Counted from the first letter of the stretch, positions 1 through 9,120 are shown. The stretch is DNA of 64,000 nucleotides from Vibrio campbellii CAIM 519 = NBRC 15631 = ATCC 25920 (GCF_002163755.1 NZ_CP015863.1:868001-932000), one strand, 5' to 3'. Program-made: numbers and translations. Notes: generated by a model from the sequence alone, not told the origin.

Positions 1-96
1 ACGTGCGCTGATCGCCTGTGTTTCTTGACGTAACACTCCAGAAAGTGCTTTTGCATTTTCTAGCTGGAAGTTAACAAGATCGACTAATGCTGCCAT
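1..96 (-). CDS. flgN: FlgN flagellar export chaperone (N-terminal 32 residues, cut by window edge)
   Basis: Only the first 32 codons are present, reading leftward from the ATG at 96; the gene continues outside the window. The start MAALVDLVNFQLENA, a helical N-terminus, and its place directly downstream of flgM fit FlgN, the cytoplasmic chaperone that keeps the hook-filament junction proteins FlgK and FlgL export-competent. The gap to flgM is 26 bases, so the two are surely one transcript, as in other vibrios. The assignment rests mainly on context because so little of the protein is visible. Confidence 0.8.
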   Translation of the reverse strand, partial: MAALVDLVNFQLENAKALSGVLRQETQAISAR

Positions 97-122
97 GAAT
101 ACTTACCTTGGGCCTAAGTCAG

Positions 123-437
123 TTAGCTTTTGCCTTGCAATTCGTTTTCAAACTTGATCATGTTGTCCGCCAGCTTTTCTGGGTCAACTTTGTATGAACC
201 GTTTGCAATTGCTTCTTTGATTGCCGCTACTTTCGCGCTGTCATAAGCCGGTGAAGCTGCCATGTCCTTTTGGAGTTTGCTGACTGCTTTGCCTTGTTGG
301 CTTAGTGATACCGCGTCTTGTTGTGCTGGCGCTTTATTCGATTCTGTAGTGCTAGTAGCACTAGAATCAGTACGTGCAGGTGCGCGACTGGTTGTCGTCA
401 TCATCTGACCTGAACGTATATTATCTATACCTGCCAT
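123..437 (-). CDS. flgM: FlgM anti-sigma-28 factor
   Basis: A 104-residue protein with a low-complexity Ser/Thr/Ala-rich, probably disordered N-terminal half (about 1-50) and a helical C-terminal half (about 55-104) containing VSLSQQGKAVSKLQ and the DPEKLADNMIKFENEL end typical of the sigma-28-binding region. FlgM holds FliA (sigma-28) inactive until the hook-basal body is complete and is then secreted, releasing late flagellar transcription. A sigma-28-type promoter lies 41 bases upstream, which implies autoregulatory control. Directly followed by flgN and preceded by flgA on the same strand. Confidence 0.93.
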   Translation of the reverse strand: MAGIDNIRSGQMMTTTSRAPARTDSSATSTTESNKAPAQQDAVSLSQQGKAVSKLQKDMAASPAYDSAKVAAIKEAIANGSYKVDPEKLADNMIKFENELQGKS

Positions 438-477
438 ATTTCAACCTTAAACTCGTATCGTAATACTGGTATCCAGA

Positions 478-505
478 CTATCGACCAAGGGCAAAATAAC
501 TTTAG
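478..505 (-). promoter_or_regulatory. Sigma-28 (FliA) promoter of flgMN
   Basis: On the minus strand TAAA (504-501), a 15-base spacer, then GTCGATAG (485-478) match the sigma-28 consensus TAAA-N15-GCCGATAA at all but two positions of the -10 element. It sits just upstream of flgM, so flgMN can be raised by the sigma factor that FlgM inhibits. Known vibrio flgMN operons are sigma-28-dependent, which agrees. Confidence 0.7.
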
Positions 506-552
506 TGGTTTTTTGCATTTTTATTGATCGATTTGCCGCACACCAGCCAACC

Positions 553-1299
553 CTAGAAGGTGATGGTGATTTCCGCAATGCCTGTCACAATTCCTTCTAT
601 TATACGTTGGGACTTATCATTTTTCACTCTTACTTGATCGCCGGCAGATCCGTCCTGTAGCGCCGTGCCTTGCGTGGTGATCGTCATACCACCTTTTACG
701 GCTTGAATCGTCACCTTCTCATTACGGCAAACCACGCAGACATCATTGCGCTCAACCACATCGCCAAGGCGAACGTTACGTTTTAGCTTGGCGCCGATGA
801 CTTGATCGTAGGTGGTAAAGCCATCTTTACGGAAACGCTGCAATTCGATCATTGAAGTTGTCACATCTGAAGCGCTGATGATCTCACCGCGACCGAGCTG
901 ACGAGTCGAAACGATCATCGGTACAGACGCTGAGATCCTCACAGGCACATAAACTTTCCAGTCATCAGCAGGGCACTCAACCAACACGTTAATGTTGCTG
1001 CGCGTGCTACTGGTTGACGATGCGGATGTATCAAGGGGATATGGGCAATCTGTCGCTTTGATACGTGGATCAATATTTGCCGCATTGACCGACAAATTTC
1101 CTCCCGCTGGCTGTTCTACCGTGCTAAGAATGTGCTGCTCAGCGGCGGTTCGGATTTGCTCGATCTGACTTTCCGTTGCTGAATGAACAAAAAAGCTAAA
1201 CATACTGAGCAAAATGCCGATAGACTTAGCGTACTTTGTAAATAACGCTCTACATATTGTCATAGTAAATGGTGTCGATTTCATATTATGATACGCCAT
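553..1299 (-). CDS. flgA: FlgA flagellar P-ring assembly chaperone
   Basis: A 248-residue exported protein. A hydrophobic stretch at about residues 24-40 (SIGILLSMFSFFVHSA) is the signal peptide, preceded by an unusually long basic N-region; starts at Met6 or Met13 would give a more normal signal, but the first ATG has the better purine-rich upstream (GAGA). The C-terminal half carries the SAF/antifreeze-type domain with MIVSTRQLGRGEIISASDV and the closing GDQVRVKNDKSQRIIEG motif of FlgA proteins. FlgA works in the periplasm, assisting polymerisation of FlgI into the P ring. It is divergent from cheV and upstream of flgMN on the same strand. Confidence 0.93.
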   Translation of the reverse strand: MAYHNMKSTPFTMTICRALFTKYAKSIGILLSMFSFFVHSATESQIEQIRTAAEQHILSTVEQPAGGNLSVNAANIDPRIKATDCPYPLDTSASSTSSTRSNINVLVECPADDWKVYVPVRISASVPMIVSTRQLGRGEIISASDVTTSMIELQRFRKDGFTTYDQVIGAKLKRNVRLGDVVERNDVCVVCRNEKVTIQAVKGGMTITTQGTALQDGSAGDQVRVKNDKSQRIIEGIVTGIAEITITF

Positions 1300-1308
1300 A
1301 CTGTTTCT

Positions 1309-1325
1309 CTGGTATTATGCCTGCC
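1309..1325 (+). promoter_or_regulatory. Weak sigma-54-like site upstream of cheV
   Basis: CTGG and CTGCC are spaced so that the GG (1311-1312) and GC (1323-1324) pairs are 10 bases apart, as sigma-54 requires, and the site is 51 bases before the cheV ATG. The flanking bases match the consensus poorly (no CAC after GG), so this is a candidate only. Confidence 0.3.
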
Positions 1326-1375
1326 AGCCGTAGAGTATCATTTAAAAACAAAAAGTTTGAGATGGAGATGAGCAT

Positions 1376-2302
1376 ATGACGGGGATTCTTGATTCGGTGA
1401 ATCAGCGTACGCAACTCGTCGGCCAAAACCGATTGGAACTACTGACTTTTCGGTTGATGGGACGACAGCGCTACGGCATTAACGTATTCAAAGTAAAAGA
1501 AGTACTACAGTGCCCCAAGCTGACTTCGATGCCAAATCTGCATCCACTAGTGAAAGGTGTCGCTCATATCCGTGGCCATACTGTGTCAGTGATTGATTTA
1601 AGTCTGGCAATCGGTGGCCGTCCAACCACAGATATTGATAAATGTTTTGTTGTGATTGCTGAATTCAACCGTACTATCCAAGCGTTCTTGGTGTCTTCGG
1701 TTGAGCGCATTATTAACATGCATTGGGAGGCGATCTTGCCGCCGCCAGATGGTGCAGGTAAAGCGCACTACCTAACAGCGGTAACAAACATCGACAACGA
1801 GCTAGTAGAAATTCTGGACGTTGAGAAAATCTTGGCAGAGATTGCACCAGTAGACGAAACCATGGATTCAAGCATCGGCGAAGAGATCGCAGTTGCTGAA
1901 CAAGAGAAGCCAATCGTGCGCCGCGTATTGATCGCGGATGACTCGACGGTAGCGCGTAAACAGGTTGAGCGTGCAATTACTTCAATCGGTTTTGAAGTTG
2001 TCTCTGTGAAAGATGGTAAAGAAGCGTACAATAAGCTGCTTGAAATGGCACAAGAAGGTAGCATCTACGATCAGATTTCTTTGGTCATTTCAGATATCGA
2101 AATGCCAGAGATGGATGGCTACACACTAACGGCCGAAATTCGCCGAAATGCAGATTTGAAGAACCTTTATGTTATCCTGCACTCCTCATTGAGTGGCGTC
2201 TTCAACCAAGCCATGGTTGAGCGCGTAGGTGCTAACACCTTCATTGCGAAATTTAACCCAGATGAATTGGGTAACGCGGTTAAATCTGCATTAACACAAT
2301 AA
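1376..2302 (+). CDS. cheV: CheV chemotaxis coupling protein with receiver domain
   Basis: 308 residues: an N-terminal CheW-like scaffold domain (about 15-160, with AHIRGHTVSVIDL) and a C-terminal response-regulator receiver domain (about 182-305). The receiver has the acidic pair D188-D189, the phospho-acceptor Asp at about residue 240 in VISDIEMPEMDGY, and the conserved Lys near FIAKF. CheV couples chemoreceptors to CheA, and phosphorylation of its receiver is thought to tune adaptation. It lies 11 bases ahead of cheR, forming a two-gene adaptation unit next to the flagellar rod genes, the usual vibrio arrangement. Confidence 0.95.
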   Translation: MTGILDSVNQRTQLVGQNRLELLTFRLMGRQRYGINVFKVKEVLQCPKLTSMPNLHPLVKGVAHIRGHTVSVIDLSLAIGGRPTTDIDKCFVVIAEFNRTIQAFLVSSVERIINMHWEAILPPPDGAGKAHYLTAVTNIDNELVEILDVEKILAEIAPVDETMDSSIGEEIAVAEQEKPIVRRVLIADDSTVARKQVERAITSIGFEVVSVKDGKEAYNKLLEMAQEGSIYDQISLVISDIEMPEMDGYTLTAEIRRNADLKNLYVILHSSLSGVFNQAMVERVGANTFIAKFNPDELGNAVKSALTQ

Positions 2303-2313
2303 AAGAGACATTA

Positions 2314-3141
2314 ATGACTGCTATTACAATCAGTGATCAAGAGTATCGTGACTTTAGCCGTTTTCTAGAATCACAATGTGGCATCGTATTGGGTGACAGT
2401 AAGCAATACCTAGTACGCAGCCGACTGAGCCCACTTGTGACAAAATTCAAGCTGGCTTCGCTGTCGGATTTGCTACGTGATGTCGTGACTGGCCGCAATC
2501 GTGAACTACGAGTTGCCGCTGTTGATGCGATGACGACTAACGAAACATTGTGGTTCCGAGATACTTATCCGTTCACGGTATTAGCTGACAAACTGTTGCC
2601 GGAGATGGCGGCAAACAAGCGACCAATCAAAATTTGGTCAGCAGCCAGCTCGTCAGGTCAAGAACCTTACTCAATGGCAATGACCATTTTGGAAACGCAG
2701 CAGCGTAAACCAGGTTTATTGCCAAGCGTGTCGATCACCGCGACTGACATTTCTGCAAGCATGCTAGAGATGTGTCGTGCCGGTGTTTACGACAACCTAG
2801 CGCTAGGACGTGGGCTTTCGCCTGAGCGTCGTCGCACCTTCTTTGAAGATGCAGGCGATGGCCGCATGAAAGTGAAAGACAACGTTAAACGCCTAGTTAA
2901 CTTCCGTCCTCAAAACTTGATGGACAGCTACGCGTTGATGGGTAAGTTCGACATTATTTTCTGTCGTAACGTACTGATTTACTTCTCACCAGAGATGAAG
3001 TCTAAAGTACTAAACCAAATGGCAAACAGCCTAAACCCAGGCGGTTACTTGCTGCTGGGGGCGTCAGAGTCACTGACGGGTTTAACGGACAAATTTGAAA
3101 TGGTGCGCTGCAACCCGGGCATTATTTATAAGCTAAAGTAG
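2314..3141 (+). CDS. cheR: CheR chemoreceptor methyltransferase
   Basis: 275 residues with an N-terminal helical receptor-interacting domain (about 1-85) and a SAM-dependent methyltransferase domain. IWSAASSSGQEPYSMAM (about 109-125) is the SAM-binding loop, and ITATDISASML and FDIIFCRNVLIYF are further hallmark motifs. CheR methylates glutamates of methyl-accepting chemotaxis proteins at the membrane, the adaptation step of chemotaxis. It is co-transcribed with cheV and ends in a clear terminator. Confidence 0.96.
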   Translation: MTAITISDQEYRDFSRFLESQCGIVLGDSKQYLVRSRLSPLVTKFKLASLSDLLRDVVTGRNRELRVAAVDAMTTNETLWFRDTYPFTVLADKLLPEMAANKRPIKIWSAASSSGQEPYSMAMTILETQQRKPGLLPSVSITATDISASMLEMCRAGVYDNLALGRGLSPERRRTFFEDAGDGRMKVKDNVKRLVNFRPQNLMDSYALMGKFDIIFCRNVLIYFSPEMKSKVLNQMANSLNPGGYLLLGASESLTGLTDKFEMVRCNPGIIYKLK

Positions 3142-3175
3142 CAACACGCTTACTAGCTGACTCTTTTAATGACTT

Positions 3176-3206
3176 AAAAAGCCTGACCTCGTGTCAGGCT
3201 TTTCTT
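3176..3206 (+). terminator. Terminator of cheV-cheR
   Basis: Stem GCCTGAC (3181-3187) / GTCAGGC (3193-3199), five-base loop, flanked by A-run and T-rich tail TTTTCTTTT. Confidence 0.9.
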
Positions 3207-3508
3207 TTCTCACTATTCTTCATTCGCTTGATTTCACTCTCGCCCTTGTTTCCCAACTGTTGCTGTCGTTTTCCCATCTCTGTTGTAAAAGCCACGACCA
3301 TTTTTGCCTGCGCACAAGCATAGGGTGTATATTTTTAGTGAGCCGAGCTGATTACTCGGTTCGATATGACACTCCATCAATCACTTTGGCTTGCTTATTG
3401 CAATCCATGACGTCGGTAACTGAAGCGGCAAAACGGCATGCTCTATTTTTGGCACACTAATTGCTCTTTAGTTATTAATAACGGTCAGTTCTTACTGTAG
3501 AGGCAAAC
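3207..3508 (+). other. cheR-flgB intergenic region
   Basis: The 367-base gap between cheR and flgB holds the cheR terminator and, 44 bases before the flgB ATG, a strong sigma-54 promoter. An open frame at 3191-3460 overlaps both signals, starts inside the terminator and looks unrelated to any protein, so I see no gene here. Confidence 0.7.
3449..3465 (+). promoter_or_regulatory. Sigma-54 promoter of the flgB operon
   Basis: TTGGCACACTAATTGCT: GG (3451-3452) and GC (3463-3464) separated by exactly 10 bases, matching TTGGCAC-N5-TTGCT. It is expected to be driven by the flagellar activator FlrC (FlaM). Confidence 0.88.
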
Positions 3509-3904
3509 ATGGCTATATCTTTTGACAATGCATTAGGCATCCACCAGTACACGGTGGGCGTACGTGAGCGCAACGCGGAGGTGATTTCCACTAACATCGC
3601 GCAAGCAAACACGCCTGGCTACAAATCAAGAGGTTTAGACTTTGCTAAGGAATTGCAGGCGGCAACATCCGGGGCAAGCATTGGTCTTAGCCGCACAGAT
3701 GGTCGGCACATTCCTGCCACTACAACCTTGGTCGGGGACAAGCTGTATCGTCTTCCTACGCAACCAGATACGGGCGATGGCAACACGGTAGATTTGGATT
3801 TAGAGCGTAACTTGTTTATGCAAAACCAAATCAGACACCAAGCATCACTCGACTTTCTAGGCAGTAAATTCAAGAACTTAACCAAAGCAATCAAAGGGGA
3901 ATAA
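3509..3904 (+). CDS. flgB: FlgB proximal rod protein
   Basis: 131 residues. The N-terminal motif with STNIAQANTPGYKSRGLDF (about 30-48) is the rod/hook signature (ANxxTPGYK) and the C-terminal helix contains QASLDFLGSKFKNLTKAIKGE, typical of FlgB. It forms the proximal rod of the basal body in the periplasm and is secreted by the flagellar export apparatus without a cleaved signal. First gene of the sigma-54 flgBCDE operon; flgC starts 5 bases after its stop. Confidence 0.97.
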   Translation: MAISFDNALGIHQYTVGVRERNAEVISTNIAQANTPGYKSRGLDFAKELQAATSGASIGLSRTDGRHIPATTTLVGDKLYRLPTQPDTGDGNTVDLDLERNLFMQNQIRHQASLDFLGSKFKNLTKAIKGE

Positions 3905-3909
3905 TTTAG

Positions 3910-4323
3910 ATGAGCTTATTTAACGTTTTCAATGTGACAGGTTCCGCAATGAGCGCTGAATCCATTCGTCTGAATACTACCTCAAGCAACTTGGCGAACG
4001 CCGACAGTGTCAGCAGCTCTGCGAAAGACACTTACAAAGCGCGTCATGCTGTATTTGGTGCTGAGTTAAGTAACGCCATGCGTGGCGGTGATACGGTGCC
4101 AGTGAAAGTGATGGGTATTGTAGAAAGCGACAAACCGCTGAATGCGGAGTACAACCCAGACCATCCCCTTGCAAACGACGAAGGCTACATCTACAAGCCT
4201 AACGTGAATGTAATGGAAGAAATGGCAAACATGATTTCGGCTTCTCGCGCTTACCAAACCAATGTGCAAGTAGCTGATTCTAGTAAACAAATGCTGCTGC
4301 GTACGCTGCAGATGGGTCAATAA
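3910..4323 (+). CDS. flgC: FlgC proximal rod protein
   Basis: 137 residues, normal length. It has the N-terminal rod signature (SSNLANADS in place of the usual TPGY) and the C-terminal NVNVMEEMANMISASRAYQTNVQVADSS motif shared by rod, hook and HAP proteins, in which the terminal helices form the coiled coil of the axial structure. It joins FlgB and FlgF in the proximal rod. Tightly packed between flgB and flgD. Confidence 0.97.
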   Translation: MSLFNVFNVTGSAMSAESIRLNTTSSNLANADSVSSSAKDTYKARHAVFGAELSNAMRGGDTVPVKVMGIVESDKPLNAEYNPDHPLANDEGYIYKPNVNVMEEMANMISASRAYQTNVQVADSSKQMLLRTLQMGQ

Positions 4324-4340
4324 GGATAAGGGGGTAGCGT

Positions 4341-5048
4341 ATGGCCGGAATTAATAACGTTGGTCAAAGCGGCTTGTCCTATATCGACCAGCTTAAAAGC
4401 CTACAAGAGAACAAGAAGACTGAAGAGAGCACGGGTAAGCAGGACCTGAAACAGGAAGACTTCCTATCTTTGCTCACCAAGCAATTGTCTCAGCAGGACC
4501 CTTTTAAGCCGGTAGGTAATGACCAGATGATTGCGCAAATGGCGTCATTTGCGACCGTAGATGGCATCGGCAAGATGAACTCTCAGTTCGAGAGTTTGAA
4601 CTCGTCAATGACATCAAACCAAGCGTTACAAGCTTCCTCTTTGGTTGGTCGTGACGTGTTGGTCCCTGGCGCGGCGGGTGTAAAGCAAGACAATGCAACA
4701 ATGGCGGCAATGGTTAAGCTTGCACAACCTCTCGACAACCTGTTTGTTCGAGTGGAAAACGAAGCGGGCCAATTGGTGCGTACTTTTGAGGTAGGTGCGA
4801 AACCAGCCGGCGACACTCGTGTGCTTTGGGACGGTAATGATGAAAACGGAAATCCAATGCCTGCTGGCAAATACAATGTGAAAGCGTCTGGCTTAGTAGA
4901 TGGGGAGTCGCAAGAGTTCCCAGTGTCTACTTACGCGAACGTGAACAGTGTATTGCTAGGTAAGGGCGACGGAAACGTATTACTCAATCTGGCAGGTTAT
5001 GAATCGCCAGTTCGACTTGCAGAAGTATTGGAAGTCGGCAAAGCGTAA
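4341..5048 (+). CDS. flgD: FlgD hook cap / scaffold protein
   Basis: 235 residues. The N-terminal part has the conserved QEDFLSLLTKQLSQQDPFKPVGNDQMIAQMA block of FlgD hook-capping proteins (about 37-68), followed by a Tudor-like/FlgD-Ig region with RVLWDGNDENGNPMPAGKY (about 154-172). It caps the growing hook so that FlgE subunits polymerise and is absent from the finished organelle. Third gene of the flgBCDE operon. Confidence 0.96.
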   Translation: MAGINNVGQSGLSYIDQLKSLQENKKTEESTGKQDLKQEDFLSLLTKQLSQQDPFKPVGNDQMIAQMASFATVDGIGKMNSQFESLNSSMTSNQALQASSLVGRDVLVPGAAGVKQDNATMAAMVKLAQPLDNLFVRVENEAGQLVRTFEVGAKPAGDTRVLWDGNDENGNPMPAGKYNVKASGLVDGESQEFPVSTYANVNSVLLGKGDGNVLLNLAGYESPVRLAEVLEVGKA

Positions 5049-5080
5049 TTCAATAGCGCGTCAGGTTAGGAGATTTTGGA

Positions 5081-6394
5081 ATGTCATATGTATCTTTAAG
5101 CGGTTTGTCCTCCGCTCAACTGGATTTGAACACCACCAGTAACAACATTGCGAACGCCAACACGTACGGCTTTAAAGAGTCTCGTGCGGAATTCAGCGAT
5201 GTGTACTCAAACTCTTTGTTCACTAACGCAAAAACCACTCCGGGTGGCGGTGCACAAGCGAACCAAGTAGCGCAACAGTTCCACGAAGGTTCAAGCATCT
5301 ACACCAACAACCCAATGGATTTGCGTGTATCGGGTACGGGCTTCTTCGCGGTAGCGAAAGATCGCCTTATCCCACAACAAAATGAAATGACACGTAACGG
5401 TGCGTTCCATTTGAACAAAGACAACTACATGGTAACGGCGAACGATGAGTTCCTACTGGGTTACCAAGTAAACCCTGAGTCTGGTGAGGTTTCATCTTAC
5501 GAGCCACAACCAATCAATATTCCTGCCGAATTTGGTAAACCAAAGCAAACAGCGAACATTGAAGTGGGTGTGAACTTACCGGCTAATGGTGATTTGAAAG
5601 ATCCGACTCAGTTTGATTTCTCAGATCCAGATACATACAACCGTTCGACTTCTTCAACGATTTATGACTCGATGGGTCAGTCTTACAAGCTAACGACTTA
5701 CTACTTGAAAGACCAAACTCAGCCGAACACGTGGCAAACTTACTACACAGTGACAGACAAAGGCGGTGAGAAGCCATTGAACGTTGCTAACGGTGATGCT
5801 GCGACGCCAACGGGTCACGTTGGTCACACGATGAAGTTCAACAACGATGGTACATTGGCAAGCCTAAACAACGGTCAGCCAATCACATCGGTAGCGTTGG
5901 GCGATCCTGCGACAAACACTAACCCTGTGGATTTAAACGGTGCAGATCCAGCGCAAACACTTAACTTTGGTTTAGGCTCAGCGACTCAGTTTGCTGCGCC
6001 ATTTGAACTGACTAAGTTCGATGAAGATGGCGCGACAACGGGCTTCCTGACTAAAGTAGACTTTGATGAAAACGGCAGCGTATTGGGTACTTACTCAAAC
6101 GGTGAAAACGTAACATTGGGTCGTGTGGCGCTAGTGCGTGTTCCAAACGAGCAAGGTCTGGATAAGAAAGGCGGCACTCAATGGGATTCAACTCAGTTCT
6201 CTGGTGACAAGATCTGGGGTGAATCAAACAAAGGCTCTTTCGGTACTATCAACAACGGTATGCTAGAGCAATCAAACATTGATATGACTCAGGAGCTGGT
6301 GGATCTGATCTCTGCTCAGCGTAACTTCCAAGCGAACTCACGTGCGCTAGAAGTACACAACCAGCTACAACAAAATATCCTGCAGATCCGTTAG
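5081..6394 (+). CDS. flgE: FlgE flagellar hook protein
   Basis: 437 residues. N-terminal TTSNNIANANTYGFKESRAEF and C-terminal NIDMTQELVDLISAQRNFQANSRALEVHN are the D0 coiled-coil termini; the middle (about 80-380) is the surface-exposed hook domain with GTGFFAV. FlgE polymerises into the universal joint between rod and filament. A Shine-Dalgarno AGGAG sits in the 32-base gap after flgD. It is the last gene of this operon; a 315-base gap with a new promoter follows. Confidence 0.97.
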   Translation: MSYVSLSGLSSAQLDLNTTSNNIANANTYGFKESRAEFSDVYSNSLFTNAKTTPGGGAQANQVAQQFHEGSSIYTNNPMDLRVSGTGFFAVAKDRLIPQQNEMTRNGAFHLNKDNYMVTANDEFLLGYQVNPESGEVSSYEPQPINIPAEFGKPKQTANIEVGVNLPANGDLKDPTQFDFSDPDTYNRSTSSTIYDSMGQSYKLTTYYLKDQTQPNTWQTYYTVTDKGGEKPLNVANGDAATPTGHVGHTMKFNNDGTLASLNNGQPITSVALGDPATNTNPVDLNGADPAQTLNFGLGSATQFAAPFELTKFDEDGATTGFLTKVDFDENGSVLGTYSNGENVTLGRVALVRVPNEQGLDKKGGTQWDSTQFSGDKIWGESNKGSFGTINNGMLEQSNIDMTQELVDLISAQRNFQANSRALEVHNQLQQNILQIR

Positions 6395-6709
6395 AGCACT
6401 CGTTAGTTAGCTCTATCATCTGCTTAATCAAACACTGCGTGCACTTGTCGTATCGTTTGATGACATCATGACATTCATCTGGTGCTCAACCTGAAAATAC
6501 CTCAGTTCAGGTTGGGCATGCTTTGATCTCTGACTTGCCGCTGTTGCCGCTAGACGGATCAAAACATTGCCTCTCTCTTGGTTGATTCATCCTGAATTGC
6601 CATCTGAAAACTCTTAATTTATATTCAAGCTTTTGATTAATAACATTATTTTAATGTTGGCATAACTATTGCTTTTACTCCCTTGTACAGAGGACTTTTG
6701 GAGTAATTT
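6395..6709 (+). other. flgE-flgF intergenic region
   Basis: No gene is visible. The region holds an inverted repeat CAACCTGAA (6487-6495) / TTCAGGTTG (6506-6514) without a T-run, a smaller pair ATCAAAC/GTTTGAT around 6427-6461, and near its end the sigma-54 promoter of flgF. The hairpins probably shape the 3' end of the flgBCDE transcript. Confidence 0.6.
6657..6673 (+). promoter_or_regulatory. Sigma-54 promoter of flgFGHIJ
   Basis: TTGGCATAACTATTGCT with GG (6659-6660) and GC (6671-6672) 10 bases apart. The transcript start would fall about 25-30 bases ahead of the flgF ATG, consistent with a short leader. Confidence 0.87.
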
Positions 6710-7459
6710 ATGGATCGCGCACTGTTTCTCGCAATGAGCGGCGCCAAGCAAAATATGCAGGCCCTGCAATTGCGTGCCAACAACCTGGCAAACGTGAGTA
6801 CAACTGGCTTCCGTGCTGACTTAGCACAAGCTCGCTCTATGCAAGCTTATGGTGAAGGTTTGCCTTCACGTGTATTCAGCATGACGGAACGCCCGGGACA
6901 CAACTTTGCGCAAGGCAGTGTGATCACAACCGGTCGTGACCTAGATATTACGGTAGAAGGCAGCGGCTGGATTTCTGTTATGGACCAAACTGGCAAAGAA
7001 GGTTTGACGCGTAACGGTAACCTAAAAGTGGATCAAAACGGCTTGCTAACGAATGCAAGCGGTCATGTGGTGTTGGGCGAAAACGATGCGCCAATCACCT
7101 TGCCAATCCCAGTCTCCAAAATCGAAATCGGTCGTGACGGCACCATCTCTGTACTGCCTCAAGGTGCGCCGGCTGAAGAATTAGAAGTGGTTGATCGTAT
7201 CAAGCTCGTACGCACAGACGATCAAAACTTGTTTAAAGATACCAATGGCTTATTCCGCCATAAAACTCCAAACCAGCCTTACGAAGCAGACGGCTCTATC
7301 AGCATCCAAACCGGTGCGATTGAAGGTAGTAACGTGAATGCCGTGGGTGAAATGACCGCTCTGATTGACCTTCAACGTCAGTTTGAAATGCAGGTCAAAA
7401 TGATGAGCACCGCTGAAGAGATGGATAAGTCTTCAGATTCATTGCTTCGTATGAGTTAA
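6710..7459 (+). CDS. flgF: FlgF proximal rod protein
   Basis: 249 residues with the axial-protein N-terminus (RANNLANVSTTGFRADLAQ, about 23-41) and C-terminus (VNAVGEMTALIDLQRQFEMQVKMM). The central DITVEGSGWISVMDQTGKEGLTRNGNL pattern is shared by FlgF and FlgG. The shorter length and the divergent N-terminus MDRALFLAMSGAK mark it as FlgF rather than FlgG. It is part of the proximal rod in the periplasm. First gene behind its own sigma-54 promoter; 18 bases before flgG. Confidence 0.96.
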   Translation: MDRALFLAMSGAKQNMQALQLRANNLANVSTTGFRADLAQARSMQAYGEGLPSRVFSMTERPGHNFAQGSVITTGRDLDITVEGSGWISVMDQTGKEGLTRNGNLKVDQNGLLTNASGHVVLGENDAPITLPIPVSKIEIGRDGTISVLPQGAPAEELEVVDRIKLVRTDDQNLFKDTNGLFRHKTPNQPYEADGSISIQTGAIEGSNVNAVGEMTALIDLQRQFEMQVKMMSTAEEMDKSSDSLLRMS

Positions 7460-7477
7460 CAGAGTTAGAGGTTCACA

Positions 7478-8266
7478 ATGCATCCAGCACTATGGGTAAG
7501 TAAAACAGGTCTAGACGCCCAACAGACCAACATCGCAACGATTTCGAACAACTTGGCGAACGCCTCGACCGTAGGTTACAAAAAGAGCCGCGCGGTATTT
7601 GAAGATTTGTTCTACCAAAACATCAACCAGCCAGGCGGCCAGTCTTCTCAGAACACAGAACTGCCAAGTGGTTTGATGCTGGGTGCTGGTTCTAAAGTGG
7701 TTGCGACGCAAAAAGTGCACACGCACGGTAACGCGCAAACCACCACTAACGCACTCGATATGATGGTGGAAGGCGACGGCTTCTTCCAAGTAACTTTGCC
7801 AGACGGCAACATCGGTTACACCCGTAATGGTCAGTTCACGTTGGATGGTGAAGGTACGTTAGTGACTTCTGGCTCTGGTTACCCAGTAGAGCCGGAGATT
7901 GTGATTCCTGAGGACGCAATTTCTATCACGGTTGGTACCGACGGTGAAGTCTCAGTGCGTATTCGTGGTGAGCAAAACAACGTTGTAGTTGGTCAGCTAA
8001 CTATCACTGATTTTGTAAACCCTGGTGGTCTTGAGCCAATCGGTCAGAACCTTTACCTACCGACTGGCGCAAGCGGTGACCCACAAGAAGGTGTCCCTGG
8101 TCTTGATGGTTTAGGCGAAATTCGTCAATCCATGCTGGAAGCATCTAACGTGAACGTGACGGAAGAGCTGGTCAACATGATCGAAGCGCAGCGCGTGTAC
8201 GAAATGAACTCAAAAGTAATCTCATCTGTCGACAAGATGATGAGCTTCGTTAACCAGCAGTTGTAA
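7478..8266 (+). CDS. flgG: FlgG distal rod protein
   Basis: 262 residues, the standard length. It starts MHPALWVSKTGLDAQQ, followed by ISNNLANASTVGYKKSRAVFEDLFYQ; GDGFFQVTLPDGNIGYTRNGQF and the C-terminal SNVNVTEELVNMIEAQRVYEMNSK complete the FlgG signature. It forms the distal rod, the driveshaft through the P and L rings. In an operon with flgF, flgH, flgI and flgJ. Confidence 0.97.
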   Translation: MHPALWVSKTGLDAQQTNIATISNNLANASTVGYKKSRAVFEDLFYQNINQPGGQSSQNTELPSGLMLGAGSKVVATQKVHTHGNAQTTTNALDMMVEGDGFFQVTLPDGNIGYTRNGQFTLDGEGTLVTSGSGYPVEPEIVIPEDAISITVGTDGEVSVRIRGEQNNVVVGQLTITDFVNPGGLEPIGQNLYLPTGASGDPQEGVPGLDGLGEIRQSMLEASNVNVTEELVNMIEAQRVYEMNSKVISSVDKMMSFVNQQL

Positions 8267-8293
8267 TTACTAAGATCGGGATTTAGGGAGCCA

Positions 8294-9076
8294 ATGATGA
8301 AACGTATTTGTCTACTTGCACTTATCACGACCATGTCTGGTTGTGCGATGCTAGAACCGATTGAAACCGACGAAGTCAGCCAAGCGACAACGGTGGTGGA
8401 TGCGGTTGAAGGCGATAAGTCGAAAGAAGAGAGCAGCGGCATCATTGATACAATGCGCGGCAGAACCGATCCGGTGGCAGGCGATCCGGCATGGGCACCG
8501 ATTCATCCTAAACAAAAACCGGAGCACTATGCGGCAGCAACGGGCTCTTTGTTTAGCACTGAGCACATTACCGACCTATACGACGATTCTAAACCACGAG
8601 GCATCGGCGACATCATTACCGTAACGCTCGACGAAACCACTCGTGCGACTAAGAGTGCCAACGCCGATCTATCAAAAACCAACGATGCGAAGATGGAACC
8701 TCTGTCTGTTGGTGGTCAGGAGCTGAAAATTGGTGGTAAATACAACTTCTCCTACGATCTGAACAACACCAACACCTTTGCAGGCGACTCTTCGGCTAAG
8801 CAAAGCAACAGCATCAGCGGTTACATCACGGTAGAAGTCATTGAGGTGCTGGCAAACGGCAACCTAGTGATCCGTGGTGAGAAGTGGATGACGCTGAATA
8901 CGGGTGATGAGTATATTCGTCTAAGCGGCACAATTCGCCCTGATGACATCAATTTCGACAATACTATTGCGTCAAATCGCGTATCTAACGCAAGAATCCA
9001 ATACTCTGGCACAGGCTCGCCACAAGATATGCAAGAGCCAGGTTTCTTGGCACGATTCTTTAATGTAGCCCTGTAA
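8294..9076 (+). CDS. flgH: FlgH flagellar L-ring lipoprotein
   Basis: 260 residues. The N-terminus is a lipoprotein signal with lipobox ending MSGC (Cys17 from the first Met; a start at the second Met is equally possible). The rest has the FlgH pattern [30 protein letters not shown] and the closing [19 protein letters not shown] followed by GFLARFFNV. It builds the L ring in the outer membrane around the rod. In this operon it follows flgG by 27 bases. Confidence 0.97.
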   Translation: MMKRICLLALITTMSGCAMLEPIETDEVSQATTVVDAVEGDKSKEESSGIIDTMRGRTDPVAGDPAWAPIHPKQKPEHYAAATGSLFSTEHITDLYDDSKPRGIGDIITVTLDETTRATKSANADLSKTNDAKMEPLSVGGQELKIGGKYNFSYDLNNTNTFAGDSSAKQSNSISGYITVEVIEVLANGNLVIRGEKWMTLNTGDEYIRLSGTIRPDDINFDNTIASNRVSNARIQYSGTGSPQDMQEPGFLARFFNVAL

Positions 9077-9120
9077 GACGTCGAAAAGACGGCAAATTGA
9101 CTGCAAGAGATTGAGTAAGC

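Noticed and set aside
3191..3460. 89-codon frame between cheR and flgB
   Set aside because: It starts inside the cheR terminator and ends over the flgB sigma-54 promoter; no ribosome-binding site; protein shows no recognisable pattern.
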